Counted from the stretch's first letter, positions 15,438 through 21,488 are shown. The stretch is 21,749 nt of DNA from a bacterium (GCA_021780545.1 JAJXYP010000084.1:1-21749); one strand, 5' to 3'. The notes: generated by a model from the sequence alone, not told the origin. Program-made: numbers and translations.

Positions 15438-16016
15438 ATGGAAACAATAAAAAAAGATTCAAGGCAAAGTATTGAGCCTATCGGAGCCGACTTCGTCGAA
15501 CGTTTTTGGGAGGAGAGTTGGGCGTATGTCAAAACCGTGGTCGATGTCGTGCGCGAGCCGATTTTAATTCTTGATAAAAATCTTCGCGTGATGGCGGCGA
15601 ATGAATCTTTCTATCGAACGTTTCAGGTGGAACCAAAAGATACCGAAAAGAAAGTCGTATATGAACTTGGGGATGGGCAATGGGATATTCCCGCATTAAG
15701 AAAACTTCTCGAAGATATTCTGCCGAAGAACACCTTTTTTAAGGGTTTTGAAGTTATCCATGATTTTCCTTTCATTGGCCATAAAGTGATGATTTTAAAT
15801 GCTCGTCAGATACATAAGGAGGGAACCGCTTCAGGAATTTTTCCACCCATCATACTTCTTGCTATGGAAGACGTTACTGAAATAATGGTTGTTGCTGATA
15901 CGCTCGCCGGTCATGCAAACCAGCTAGAGGCAAAACTTTTAGAGCGAACGCAGAGATTGGAGACTTATATTGCAAAATTGGAAAAGGAGATAAACGAACT
16001 CAAAAAGAAACAGTAA
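15438..16016 (+). CDS. PAS-domain protein with C-terminal coiled coil
   Basis: This 192-residue cytoplasmic protein holds one PAS fold (about 33-152). It has the typical start VVREPILILDKNLRVMAANE and end IILLAMEDVTEIM, as in PAS domains next to histidine kinases and chemotaxis methyltransferases. A predicted coiled coil follows (about 160-192; LLERTQRLETYIAKLEKEIN). It has no kinase, HisKA or output domain, so it would sense a ligand or redox state and signal by protein contact. It is divergent from the ECF sigma gene and shares its promoter element, so a sensor or partner role for that sigma factor is inferred. The gene at 16103 follows after 86 bases and may be co-transcribed. Confidence 0.88.
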   Translation: METIKKDSRQSIEPIGADFVERFWEESWAYVKTVVDVVREPILILDKNLRVMAANESFYRTFQVEPKDTEKKVVYELGDGQWDIPALRKLLEDILPKNTFFKGFEVIHDFPFIGHKVMILNARQIHKEGTASGIFPPIILLAMEDVTEIMVVADTLAGHANQLEAKLLERTQRLETYIAKLEKEINELKKKQ

Positions 16017-16102
16017 TACTCAAATGACCATGGCTAAAAATACAATTTTACAATTTATACATCGCATCCTTCGTGGGATCATTGCGATCCTTCCAGAGTA
16101 AA

Positions 16103-16255
16103 ATGCTTTATACTATAGCAGTCATTTTTCTAATTCTCTGGGTTCTTGGCGTCATTGGTGTCTACGCCATCGGTTGGTTTGTGCATATCTTGCTTGTGGT
16201 TGCCGTCGTCCTCATCCTTGTCAGTCTTATTCAAGATAAAAATCCAATTAAATAA
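16103..16255 (+). CDS. lmo0937-family small membrane protein
   Basis: This 50-residue protein has two hydrophobic helices (MLYTIAVIFLILWVLGVIGV and the segment from GWFVHILLVVAVVLILVSLI) and ends QDKNPIK. The pattern and length match the lmo0937/DUF5670 family of tiny membrane proteins, often linked to stress conditions. The molecular function is unknown. The ATG at 16103 gives exactly the family start; an upstream GTG-type extension to 16073 is not needed. It is likely part of the stress module with the PAS and sigma genes. A GGATC/GATCC hairpin at about 16077-16090 precedes it. Confidence 0.85.
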   Translation: MLYTIAVIFLILWVLGVIGVYAIGWFVHILLVVAVVLILVSLIQDKNPIK

Positions 16256-16292
16256 GTTCAAATAAGTCGTGTCCCCGTATTTTATCCCTCCA

Positions 16293-16323
16293 TTGTAATA
16301 CCTCCATCTTTGGAACGGCATCT
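16293..16323 (+). promoter_or_regulatory. Third copy of the putative ECF promoter, ahead of the peptidoglycan-binding gene
   Basis: TTGTAATAC (16293-16301), 14 bases, CGGCATCT (16316-16323). The upstream half and CGGC match the elements at 15203-15233 and 15401-15431 with the same spacing, but the last four bases of the octamer differ. The start would be near 16330, giving a leader of about 60 bases. Confidence 0.45.
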
Positions 16324-16346
16324 ATAACAGAGGTATATATGGAGGT
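16298..16346. repeat. Inverted repeats around the 16390 promoter (possible operator)
   Basis: ATACCTC (16298-16304) pairs with GAGGTAT (16330-16336), and ACCTCCAT (16300-16307) pairs with ATGGAGGT (16339-16346). A further CCTCCAT stands at 16287-16293. The left arm lies between the two promoter boxes, so binding of a regulator there could block polymerase. Confidence 0.35.
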
Positions 16347-16368
16347 CGACTATATCAAAATCGAATAA
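16339..16368 (+). CDS. Possible nine-codon leader ORF (MEVDYIKIE)
   Basis: A very short ORF begins about 9 bases after the predicted start of the 16390 transcript and stops 21 bases before that gene. It could be a leader peptide or chance. It has no ribosome site of its own. Confidence 0.15.
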   Translation: MEVDYIKIE

Positions 16369-16389
16369 TAAAAAATCAATTAAAAAATC

Positions 16390-17049
16390 ATGACTAAAAC
16401 AATAAATGTATTACGCGTCGGTTTAATATCGGCAGGAGCGATGCTCACGCTTCTCATCGTACCAGCGGCAACAGTACACGCTGCCATTACGAGCCAAATG
16501 GGTGTTGGCTCGACTGGAAGCAACGTTACACAACTCCAACAATTTCTAGCCACAAATTCTCAGATATATCCCGCAGGAATCGTTTCTGGTTATTATGGGG
16601 CACTTACGCAGGCTGCAGTTACGCAGTTTCAAGTAGCTTATGGAATCGCGCAGGTTGGAAATGTCGGCCCGATAACAGAGGCGAAGATTAATAACTTGAT
16701 GACATCCGGCTTCGGCCTTGATACCAGCGCTCCGGTTATGAGCAACTTATCGGTATCACAAGTGAGTCCGAACGGTGCGACTATTAGTTGGACTACTAAC
16801 AAGCTCGCGCGCGGTCAGGTGTTCTACGATGTGAACCCGGTGCAGGCCAACGAGGCAACGGGGGTATACCAGCTTCCGTGGATTGGCGGCACACAAGCGA
16901 ACGCGAACAACAATCCGAGCGTTAGCAATACTCAGTCGATCCAGCTCACGGGTCTCCAGCCTAATACGACCTATTACTACATCACTCGCTCCATCGACGA
17001 ATCTGGTAACGTCAGCATGAGCATGAACCAATCATTCCAAACGAATTAG
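16390..17049 (+). CDS. Exported peptidoglycan-binding (PG_binding_1) and FN3 protein
   Basis: The 219-residue protein has a signal peptide (about 1-32, ending VHAAI). A PG_binding_1 three-helix domain spans about 38-104 (GSTGSNVTQLQQFL, GYYGALTQAAVTQFQVAYGI). An FN3-like domain spans about 113-219 (APVMSNLSVSQVSPNGATIS, LQPNTTYYYITRSID). It should act outside the membrane, attaching to cell-wall peptidoglycan and presenting an FN3 module. It is likely controlled by the ECF sigma factor through the element at 16293. The leader of about 60 bases is unusual here, where most genes are leaderless. A strong terminator follows. Confidence 0.9.
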   Translation: MTKTINVLRVGLISAGAMLTLLIVPAATVHAAITSQMGVGSTGSNVTQLQQFLATNSQIYPAGIVSGYYGALTQAAVTQFQVAYGIAQVGNVGPITEAKINNLMTSGFGLDTSAPVMSNLSVSQVSPNGATISWTTNKLARGQVFYDVNPVQANEATGVYQLPWIGGTQANANNNPSVSNTQSIQLTGLQPNTTYYYITRSIDESGNVSMSMNQSFQTN

Positions 17050-17081
17050 GGAGATTGTGCATGCATAGCGGTAGTAGGATA

Positions 17082-17113
17082 AAAATCGCCGAGTAGTACT
17101 CGGTGATTTTTTG
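17082..17113 (+). terminator. Strong intrinsic terminator
   Basis: AAAATCGCCGAG (17082-17093) and CTCGGTGATTTT (17099-17110) form a 12-bp stem with one G-U pair and a TAGTA loop, followed by TTG. It ends the 16390 transcript and the sigma/PAS module. Confidence 0.85.
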
Positions 17114-17482
17114 TTTATAAGAGATATCCATACACGGCCATGCGGCCGTGAGCTATTTGTGAGGAGAGGAATTTTGGCGCGCAGAGGCGAAGCCCCGAAG
17201 CCAGCAGGCTGAGGGGCTGAGTGCTGAGTTTCAGGATTGCCGGAGGAAGGGCAGGAATACCAAAATAGGTATATTGTCGTTTTCAAAACTGGAGCAAAAT
17301 TTAGATTTGACGGGGCATAAAACGCGTCAAGGGGGGGTCAGGTATTCTGTACGATCATATCGGACACTCTGGCACAATGAACGATATGACCCTCTTCTGA
17401 TTTACCCCGGCTTCGTTCAGGACCATGTACCACCCGACTCCTCAAGCCATAAATTTCTTTCTGATCGCGAAGTCTCTATCTG
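17114..17482. other. Gene-free stretch with several hairpins
   Basis: I see no convincing gene. It contains three notable structures. One is a 7-bp CACGGCC/GGCCGTG hairpin (17133-17150). The second is a composite hairpin with tandem G-A mismatches (17191-17218). The third is an 8-bp inverted repeat TCATATCG/CGATATGA (17355-17362, 17382-17389) downstream of a G-run. An ATACC/GGTAT hairpin lies at 17257-17272. Confidence 0.5.
17191..17218 (+). ncRNA. Candidate structured RNA hairpin with tandem GA pairs
   Basis: AGCCCC (17191-17196) and GGGGCT (17213-17218) form the outer 6-bp stem. A GA/GA internal loop follows, then AGCC/GGCT as the inner 4-bp stem with an AGCA tetraloop. Sheared GA pairs are typical of functional RNA. 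No family is recognised, and the strand is chosen by the GA geometry only. Confidence 0.3.
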
Positions 17483-17569
17483 CGGAGGGTAGAGGATTCG
17501 AACCTCTGAGGGGATTTCTCCCCAACCGCATTTCGAGTGCGGCGCGTTAGACCACTCTGCCAACCCTCC
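17483..17569 (-). tRNA. tRNA-Ser(CGA)
   Basis: On the minus strand the acceptor is GGAGGGT/ACCCTCC with discriminator G. The anticodon stem is CCGCA/TGCGG around loop CTCGAAA, so the anticodon is CGA, reading UCG. A type II variable arm (GGGGAGAAATCCCC) and the T-arm AGAGG-TTCGAAT-CCTCT complete an 87-base tRNA-Ser. CCA is not encoded. Confidence 0.95.
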
Positions 17570-17583
17570 CAGGTCTTGCTTGT

Positions 17584-17589
17584 ATTGTA
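17584..17589 (-). promoter_or_regulatory. -10 element of tRNA-Ser
   Basis: TACAAT on the minus strand places the start about 8 bases upstream of the tRNA 5' end. Confidence 0.5.
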
Positions 17590-17615
17590 TTGATTTTTTC
17601 GAATTAGACAACTGT

Positions 17616-17671
17616 CGGGAATGCGTGCGTCCGTTCCTGCTGCCACGAGCGCCAGCATCACTGCATTCCCG
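17616..17671. repeat. Long two-tier inverted repeat between tRNA-Ser and the protease gene
   Basis: CGGGAATGC (17616-17624) and GCATTCCCG (17663-17671) are perfectly complementary. Inside them TGCTG (17638-17642) pairs with CAGCA (17653-17657). AAATTTTTCTTAA follows on the plus strand after a few bases. It could be a terminator-like or regulatory RNA element; no family is recognised. Confidence 0.4.
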
Positions 17672-17732
17672 TCGATGAAATTTTTCTTAAACGCTGTTTG
17701 GCTTCCGGCACAGTGTTTGTAATGCTGTGATT

Positions 17733-18899
17733 ATGAAAACGATCCATGCGCGGCGGATAATCATTGGCGGGGTCATTGTTGCGGCTTTGGTGATTTTAAC
17801 GCTTTTGATTTTTTTGGCATTGCTGTTTCCCGCCGGGCGGGCGGAAGCAGCATACCGTTTTGGTCGGTTCCGTGCGCGGCCGCCGGTCCACATCTACCGC
17901 GCCGCCGCAGCGACTCCTCGGGGCATTACGCCGGCGGAGATTAAGAGCGCCTACCGGCTGCCGACAACAGGCGGCCGGGGAACGATTGCGATCATCGACG
18001 CCTACGACGCCCCTTCAATCGAGAAAGACCTTGCTGTATTCGATGCCGCCTACCGGCTGCCGGCCTGCACGATAAAAAACGGTTGCCTTGAAAAGCATCG
18101 CATGGCGTCTTTGATTTCCACAAATAGCGGCTGGGCGCTCGAAATGTCGCTTGACGTCGAGTGGGCGCACGCGATTGCTCCCGGGGCGAAGATATTGCTT
18201 GTCGAGGCAAAAACGCCGAGTGGGCAGAATTTGCTCGATGCGATCGATTATGCGCGGAAGCGGAAGGATGTAATCGCGATTTCAATGAGTTGGGGCGGAG
18301 CGGAATTTTCCGACGAGGCGGATTACGACGGGCATTTTGCGGCATCGGCGGGGAAGGTGGCGTTCTTCGCGTCTTCGGGCGACGGCGGCACCGGGGTGAG
18401 CTGGCCGGCGAGTTCGCCGTATGTCATCGGCGTCGGCGGAACGTCGCTGCGGTTTTCTCCGTCGGGCGTTGTCGCGAACGAAACGGCGTGGGCGGGGAGC
18501 GGCGGCGGAGTCAGCGCGTACGAAAAGCAGCCGGCGTACCAGGCGGCATACCGCATTGCGCGGGCGGCGGGCATGCGCGCGGTACCGGACGTGGCTTATA
18601 ACGCCGATCCCGCGAGCGGATTTGGCGTCTATATGACGAGCGGGACGAAGCGACCGAAGGGCGCGTGGTATGTGGTTGGCGGAACGAGCGCTGGAGCGCC
18701 ACAGTGGGCCGCGATCCAGGCGCTCGGCCGCGCGGTATCGCTTCCCGCGCTCTATGCCGACAAGGCATCCTCTGCGGCGGATTCTTATTTCCGCGACATC
18801 ACGAGCGGCGCAAATGGCGGCTGCGGCTATTATTGCTCCGCTCGACGCCGGTATGATTACGTAACCGGCCTCGGAGCGCCGCAGACCGTAAGGTTTTGA
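17733..18899 (+). CDS. Sedolisin-family (S53) serine-carboxyl peptidase without propeptide
   Basis: Numbering here counts from the in-frame GTG at 17727. The ATG at 17733 is preferred because TGTAAT (17718-17723) lies just ahead of it. A transmembrane or signal segment (about 10-42) is followed by the mature-domain entry ITPAEIKSAYRLP at 67-79. The catalytic pair Glu139/Asp143 is in LEMSLD, Asp219 is in SSGDGG and Ser321 is in GGTSAGAPQ. The C-terminal calcium site is Asp357 (FRDITSG) and Asp377 (YDYVTGLGAP), 20 apart as in sedolisin. These are all the residues needed for acid-type endopeptidase activity. The roughly 150-residue inhibitory prodomain of secreted sedolisins is missing. It is probably membrane-tethered and faces outside, with possible roles in protein turnover or nutrient acquisition. 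Confidence 0.92.
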   Translation: MKTIHARRIIIGGVIVAALVILTLLIFLALLFPAGRAEAAYRFGRFRARPPVHIYRAAAATPRGITPAEIKSAYRLPTTGGRGTIAIIDAYDAPSIEKDLAVFDAAYRLPACTIKNGCLEKHRMASLISTNSGWALEMSLDVEWAHAIAPGAKILLVEAKTPSGQNLLDAIDYARKRKDVIAISMSWGGAEFSDEADYDGHFAASAGKVAFFASSGDGGTGVSWPASSPYVIGVGGTSLRFSPSGVVANETAWAGSGGGVSAYEKQPAYQAAYRIARAAGMRAVPDVAYNADPASGFGVYMTSGTKRPKGAWYVVGGTSAGAPQWAAIQALGRAVSLPALYADKASSAADSYFRDITSGANGGCGYYCSARRRYDYVTGLGAPQTVRF

Positions 18900-18917
18900 T
18901 GCCATGCCGGCGTTATT

Positions 18918-18926
18918 TGATACAAT
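18918..18926 (+). promoter_or_regulatory. Extended -10 (TGA-TACAAT), leaderless
   Basis: TGA-TACAAT ends exactly 7 bases before the ATG at 18933, predicting transcription from the A of the start codon. Confidence 0.6.
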
Positions 18927-18932
18927 GATGGC

Positions 18933-20087
18933 ATGTCCCTGTCTCTGCGCGTCGAGGCGGCCGCTCTCATTGCCGCGGCAACGGTTGGAGACGGCGTCTT
19001 CGCGCTGCCTTTCGTATTCGCGCGCGCGGGATGGGCCGTTGCGATTGTATATCTCACCGTGCTCGGCGGGATGGTTGTGCTCGCGCATACGGCGTATCTG
19101 GAAACGCTCGAGCGGGAAGGGGAGCACGAACGCCTTCTCGGCCTCGCGCGCCGCTATTTGGGTCGTGCCGGATTCTGGTTCGGATTTGTCGCAATCGTTT
19201 TTGGTCTTCTCCTGACGCTCGTCGCATATCTGATTCTCGGCGCCCGCTTCATCCAGCTTGGTTTTCCCGCTGTGCCGCCCGCGGCAGCATACATCGCTTT
19301 CTGGCTCTTCCTCGCTTTTGCTGTCTTGGCGAGCGATATCCGCATCGCCGAATTGGAGTTGGGCGGGATTGCTGCCGCTACCGCGTCCATCGTCGTTCTT
19401 TTTGCCGTCATCATTCGCCATGCGGATTTCCACGGCATACCGGCGGCGAGTGCCCAGAATTTGTTTTTACCATTCGGTGCGGTGCTGTTTTCGCTTGCCG
19501 GCTGGACCGGCGTCGAACCGGCGTATGAATTACGGAAGCGATCCGGCATGGAGGAGCCGCGCGAATCCAGCCACCGATTCGGCGCCCGTGTTTCGCTTGG
19601 AGTATCGCTTGCCGCCGGAACGGCGCTCGCGGCGTTTCTTTACGCTCTTTTTTCCGCCGGCGTGATCGGTGTTGCGGGCGCCGCGGGGAAGGTCGCCGGC
19701 GATACGATTTCGGGACTCGGCGCCTGGCCGGCCTGGGAGCGGGGACTTGTCGCGGTGCTCGGGCTTCTTGTGATTGCGACGACCGCCGCTCCGATTTCCC
19801 GCGAGGTGCGCAATGCGCTCGAGGGTGACCTTGGCTGGAATACGCGGACAACGCGAACAATCATTGTCCTGTTTCCAATCGTGTGCGTCGCGGCCGGTGT
19901 GAGGAATTTCCTGGGGCTTGTGAGCGTCATTGGAGCGGTGTTCCTCGGGGCCCAATATTTTCTGATCTCCGTCGTCGGCCGCCGCGCGCTTCCGCTGCCG
20001 TGGTTTCGCGCGCGGCTGCTCGATGCCGCGGCGCTGCTTTTTGCAGCTGCCGCAGTTTACGAATTGGTCGGATTTATAGTAAAATAG
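18933..20087 (+). CDS. Amino-acid permease-like protein (aromatic/neutral amino acid transporter family)
   Basis: The 384-residue polytopic protein has about 10-11 hydrophobic helices. The first-helix motif GDGVFALPFVFARAGW (19-34) matches the G-x-G-I/V-x-A-L-P signature of the Trp/Tyr permease and AAAP transporter families. These are Na+- or H+-coupled amino-acid importers of the LeuT fold. Other typical positions include FSLAGWTGVEPAYELRKRS in the middle. It is located in the cytoplasmic membrane. The exact substrate cannot be read. Import of amino acids fits an organism with reduced biosynthesis. The start is fixed by the leaderless promoter. A GGCGC/GCGCC hairpin at 20102-20116 follows the stop. 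Confidence 0.85.
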   Translation: MSLSLRVEAAALIAAATVGDGVFALPFVFARAGWAVAIVYLTVLGGMVVLAHTAYLETLEREGEHERLLGLARRYLGRAGFWFGFVAIVFGLLLTLVAYLILGARFIQLGFPAVPPAAAYIAFWLFLAFAVLASDIRIAELELGGIAAATASIVVLFAVIIRHADFHGIPAASAQNLFLPFGAVLFSLAGWTGVEPAYELRKRSGMEEPRESSHRFGARVSLGVSLAAGTALAAFLYALFSAGVIGVAGAAGKVAGDTISGLGAWPAWERGLVAVLGLLVIATTAAPISREVRNALEGDLGWNTRTTRTIIVLFPIVCVAAGVRNFLGLVSVIGAVFLGAQYFLISVVGRRALPLPWFRARLLDAAALLFAAAAVYELVGFIVK

Positions 20088-20173
20088 GTTCCACGGTGGT
20101 CGGCGCGACTAGCGCCCGCGCTGCGGCTATATTGCCCCCGCTGCAACGGTCGTCGTTCTGCCGGCGTCCGCGC

Positions 20174-20197
20174 CGATGTACCGATGTATCGATGCGT
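20174..20197 (+). repeat. Three tandem 8-mers upstream of tRNA-Arg
   Basis: CGATGTAC, CGATGTAT and CGATGCGT follow one another without gaps. They may belong to the tRNA promoter region or be simple slippage. Confidence 0.5.
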
Positions 20198-20217
20198 CAC
20201 CGTGCGATGGTAAGTGA

Positions 20218-20289
20218 GCCCTCGTCGTTCAATGGATAGGATATCTCCCTCCGAAGGAGGAGATGCTGGTTCGATTCCAGCCGAGGGCA
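20218..20289 (+). tRNA. tRNA-Arg(CCG)
   Basis: The acceptor is GCCCTCG/CGAGGGC with discriminator A. The anticodon arm is TCTCC-CTCCGAA-GGAGG, so the anticodon is CCG, reading CGG. The T-arm is GCTGG-TTCGATT-CCAGC. It is 72 bases long and CCA is not encoded. Its 3' end from 20269 is part of a 53-bp repeat found again at 21338. Confidence 0.95.
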
Positions 20290-20321
20290 CAACACAGTGA
20301 GACCAGACCGGGCCGGTCAAA
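20269..20321 (+). repeat. Direct repeat copy A (tRNA-Arg 3' end and flank; possible attachment site)
   Basis: This 53-bp segment covers the last 21 bases of tRNA-Arg and 32 bases beyond. It matches 21338-21390 at 44 of 53 positions without gaps. It ends exactly at the stop codon of the minus-strand methyltransferase gene. The position at a tRNA 3' end is typical of integrase attachment sites. Confidence 0.7.
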
Positions 20322-21248
20322 TTATAGATTAGCTTTCAAAATCCACACTTTGCCATATTCCCGAATATCTTCCGATAGTTGTTGGATCATTTCTGGGCTA
20401 AAGCCATAGCTTTCGAAAGAATGCAAATTGGTAGGTTGGGGGATTTTTTCAATCTGGAGTCCTTGTGAGGCAAAAAACTCGTCTGCCCCCTTCTCACTTT
20501 TAAAACCGTGATCATCATATTTTTGTCCAGCGATCTCTTCAGCCCGTTTTAAAAATCCTTTATTGCTCATGCTTTTTGTGAAGGTCGCCAAGCGATCTCT
20601 CCGCTCAGCCGACATGGCAGGATCGGGGGTTATCCATATTCCTCTGAACTGTCGCTGTAGATCTTTGATTATCGCCGCCAATTTTTCTTTCTCCGCATCG
20701 GAAAGATAAGCCATTAATCCTTCATTGTAGACGAGCAAGGGACGATGAGTATCCGCGTCTGCCAAAATACTTTGGATGCTTTCCTCGTCGAGCGCATTGC
20801 CTTGGGCAAAACGCAGATTAGGTAATTTTCTTTTGAGCAGCTGTGATTCTATGACGTCTTTTTTCGCCACTATAGTTTCGGGAGAATAATCGCTCTCAAA
20901 ATATTCTATCTCCGGATATTTTTCCGCGAGCGTCGCTCCGTGCAAAGAAAAGCCAGCCGCCAATTCCAAAACCTGAGCATTGGGATATTGTTGGATAAGT
21001 TTTTCCAAAGCCATCTCGCCACCCTTATATCGAGCTTCCATAATCGGGATGGTCTCCTCGTGGGCCGTATCCTTGCCGTGCAGTTCTTTCGTTTTTTCCT
21101 TGGCATCCATCAAACGTGACATTTCATCAGCATAAGGAATACCGTAGAAGCTTCTGAAGTAAATATGCGGAAATGCCGTGCGGCTGACTTTAGAAAATTC
21201 CCGCAATTCATTCTTGCTAGGGCGTGGCTCTGAGTCCGGGCTGTTCAT
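20322..21248 (-). CDS. SAM-dependent methyltransferase, leucine carboxyl methyltransferase-like
   Basis: This 308-residue class I methyltransferase carries motif I VLELAAGFSLHG (93-104). An acidic loop YFESD (116-120) binds the SAM ribose, RFAQGNALDE (146-155) follows, and VYNEGLMAYLSDAEKEKL (173-190) recalls the EGLLMYL motif of the LCMT/PPM1 O-methyltransferase family. The substrate is unknown. The ATG at 21248 is chosen because TGG-TATCCT lies 7 bases upstream; the open frame further upstream runs through the tRNA-derived repeat and is not protein-like. The gene is clearly more AT-rich than its neighbours and is flanked by direct repeats of the tRNA-Arg end, which points to horizontal acquisition. 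No integrase is present. Confidence 0.88.
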   Translation of the reverse strand: MNSPDSEPRPSKNELREFSKVSRTAFPHIYFRSFYGIPYADEMSRLMDAKEKTKELHGKDTAHEETIPIMEARYKGGEMALEKLIQQYPNAQVLELAAGFSLHGATLAEKYPEIEYFESDYSPETIVAKKDVIESQLLKRKLPNLRFAQGNALDEESIQSILADADTHRPLLVYNEGLMAYLSDAEKEKLAAIIKDLQRQFRGIWITPDPAMSAERRDRLATFTKSMSNKGFLKRAEEIAGQKYDDHGFKSEKGADEFFASQGLQIEKIPQPTNLHSFESYGFSPEMIQQLSEDIREYGKVWILKANL

Positions 21249-21255
21249 GGCATAA

Positions 21256-21264
21256 AGGATACCA
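21256..21264 (-). promoter_or_regulatory. Extended -10 (TGG-TATCCT) of the methyltransferase gene
   Basis: On the minus strand TGG-TATCCT is followed by 7 bases and then the ATG at 21248, so the message is leaderless or nearly so. Confidence 0.5.
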
Positions 21265-21337
21265 TCCCGACCGAGACGCTTCCAGGGCGTGAGATCAAGA
21301 CCATTCAAACGGTGTTTACATGGCTTGATTTTCAAAA

Positions 21338-21390
21338 GTTCGATTCCACGCGAGGGTACAGCGCAATGAGACCCGACCGAGCGGGTCAAA
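21338..21390 (+). repeat. Direct repeat copy B (tRNA-Arg 3' remnant)
   Basis: This is the second copy of the 53-bp repeat, offset by 1069 bases from copy A. It retains the T-loop sequence GTTCGATTCCA and a CGAGGGTA acceptor end, but no tRNA 5' half or matching stems lie upstream, so it is not a functional tRNA. Confidence 0.7.
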
Positions 21391-21421
21391 AAAAGAAAAA
21401 CCGGCCATCGCTGGTCGGTTT
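21388..21421 (-). terminator. Strong intrinsic terminator (minus strand)
   Basis: On the minus strand AAACCGACCA and TGGCCGGTTT form a 10-bp stem with one G-U pair and a GCGA tetraloop, followed by TTCTTTTTTT. It would end a transcript entering from the right edge of the window. Confidence 0.85.
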
Positions 21422-21488
21422 CACCGGGTTGACCTCTTTGTGGCTGGTCAGGCCGACGAGATTCCGGTTTTGCCTCTCCCGGTTTTCC

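Noticed and set aside
17032..17286. 84-residue minus-strand open frame
   Set aside because: It crosses the intrinsic terminator and the hairpin region and overlaps the end of the PG-binding gene. Composition is not protein-like.
17417..17661. Minus-strand open frames around tRNA-Ser
   Set aside because: They are translations of the tRNA itself (typical GGLAEWSNAPHSK wording) and not genes.
18282..19433. 383-residue minus-strand open frame
   Set aside because: It is antisense to the sedolisin and permease genes, is Arg-rich and has no recognisable domain.
20057..20320. Minus-strand open frame across tRNA-Arg
   Set aside because: It is antisense to the tRNA and its flank. Its similarity to the methyltransferase extension simply reflects the direct repeat.
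21249..21389. N-terminal extension of the methyltransferase frame
   Set aside because: The extra residues are a translation of the tRNA-derived repeat. The start at 21248 has its own promoter and is followed by normal protein sequence.
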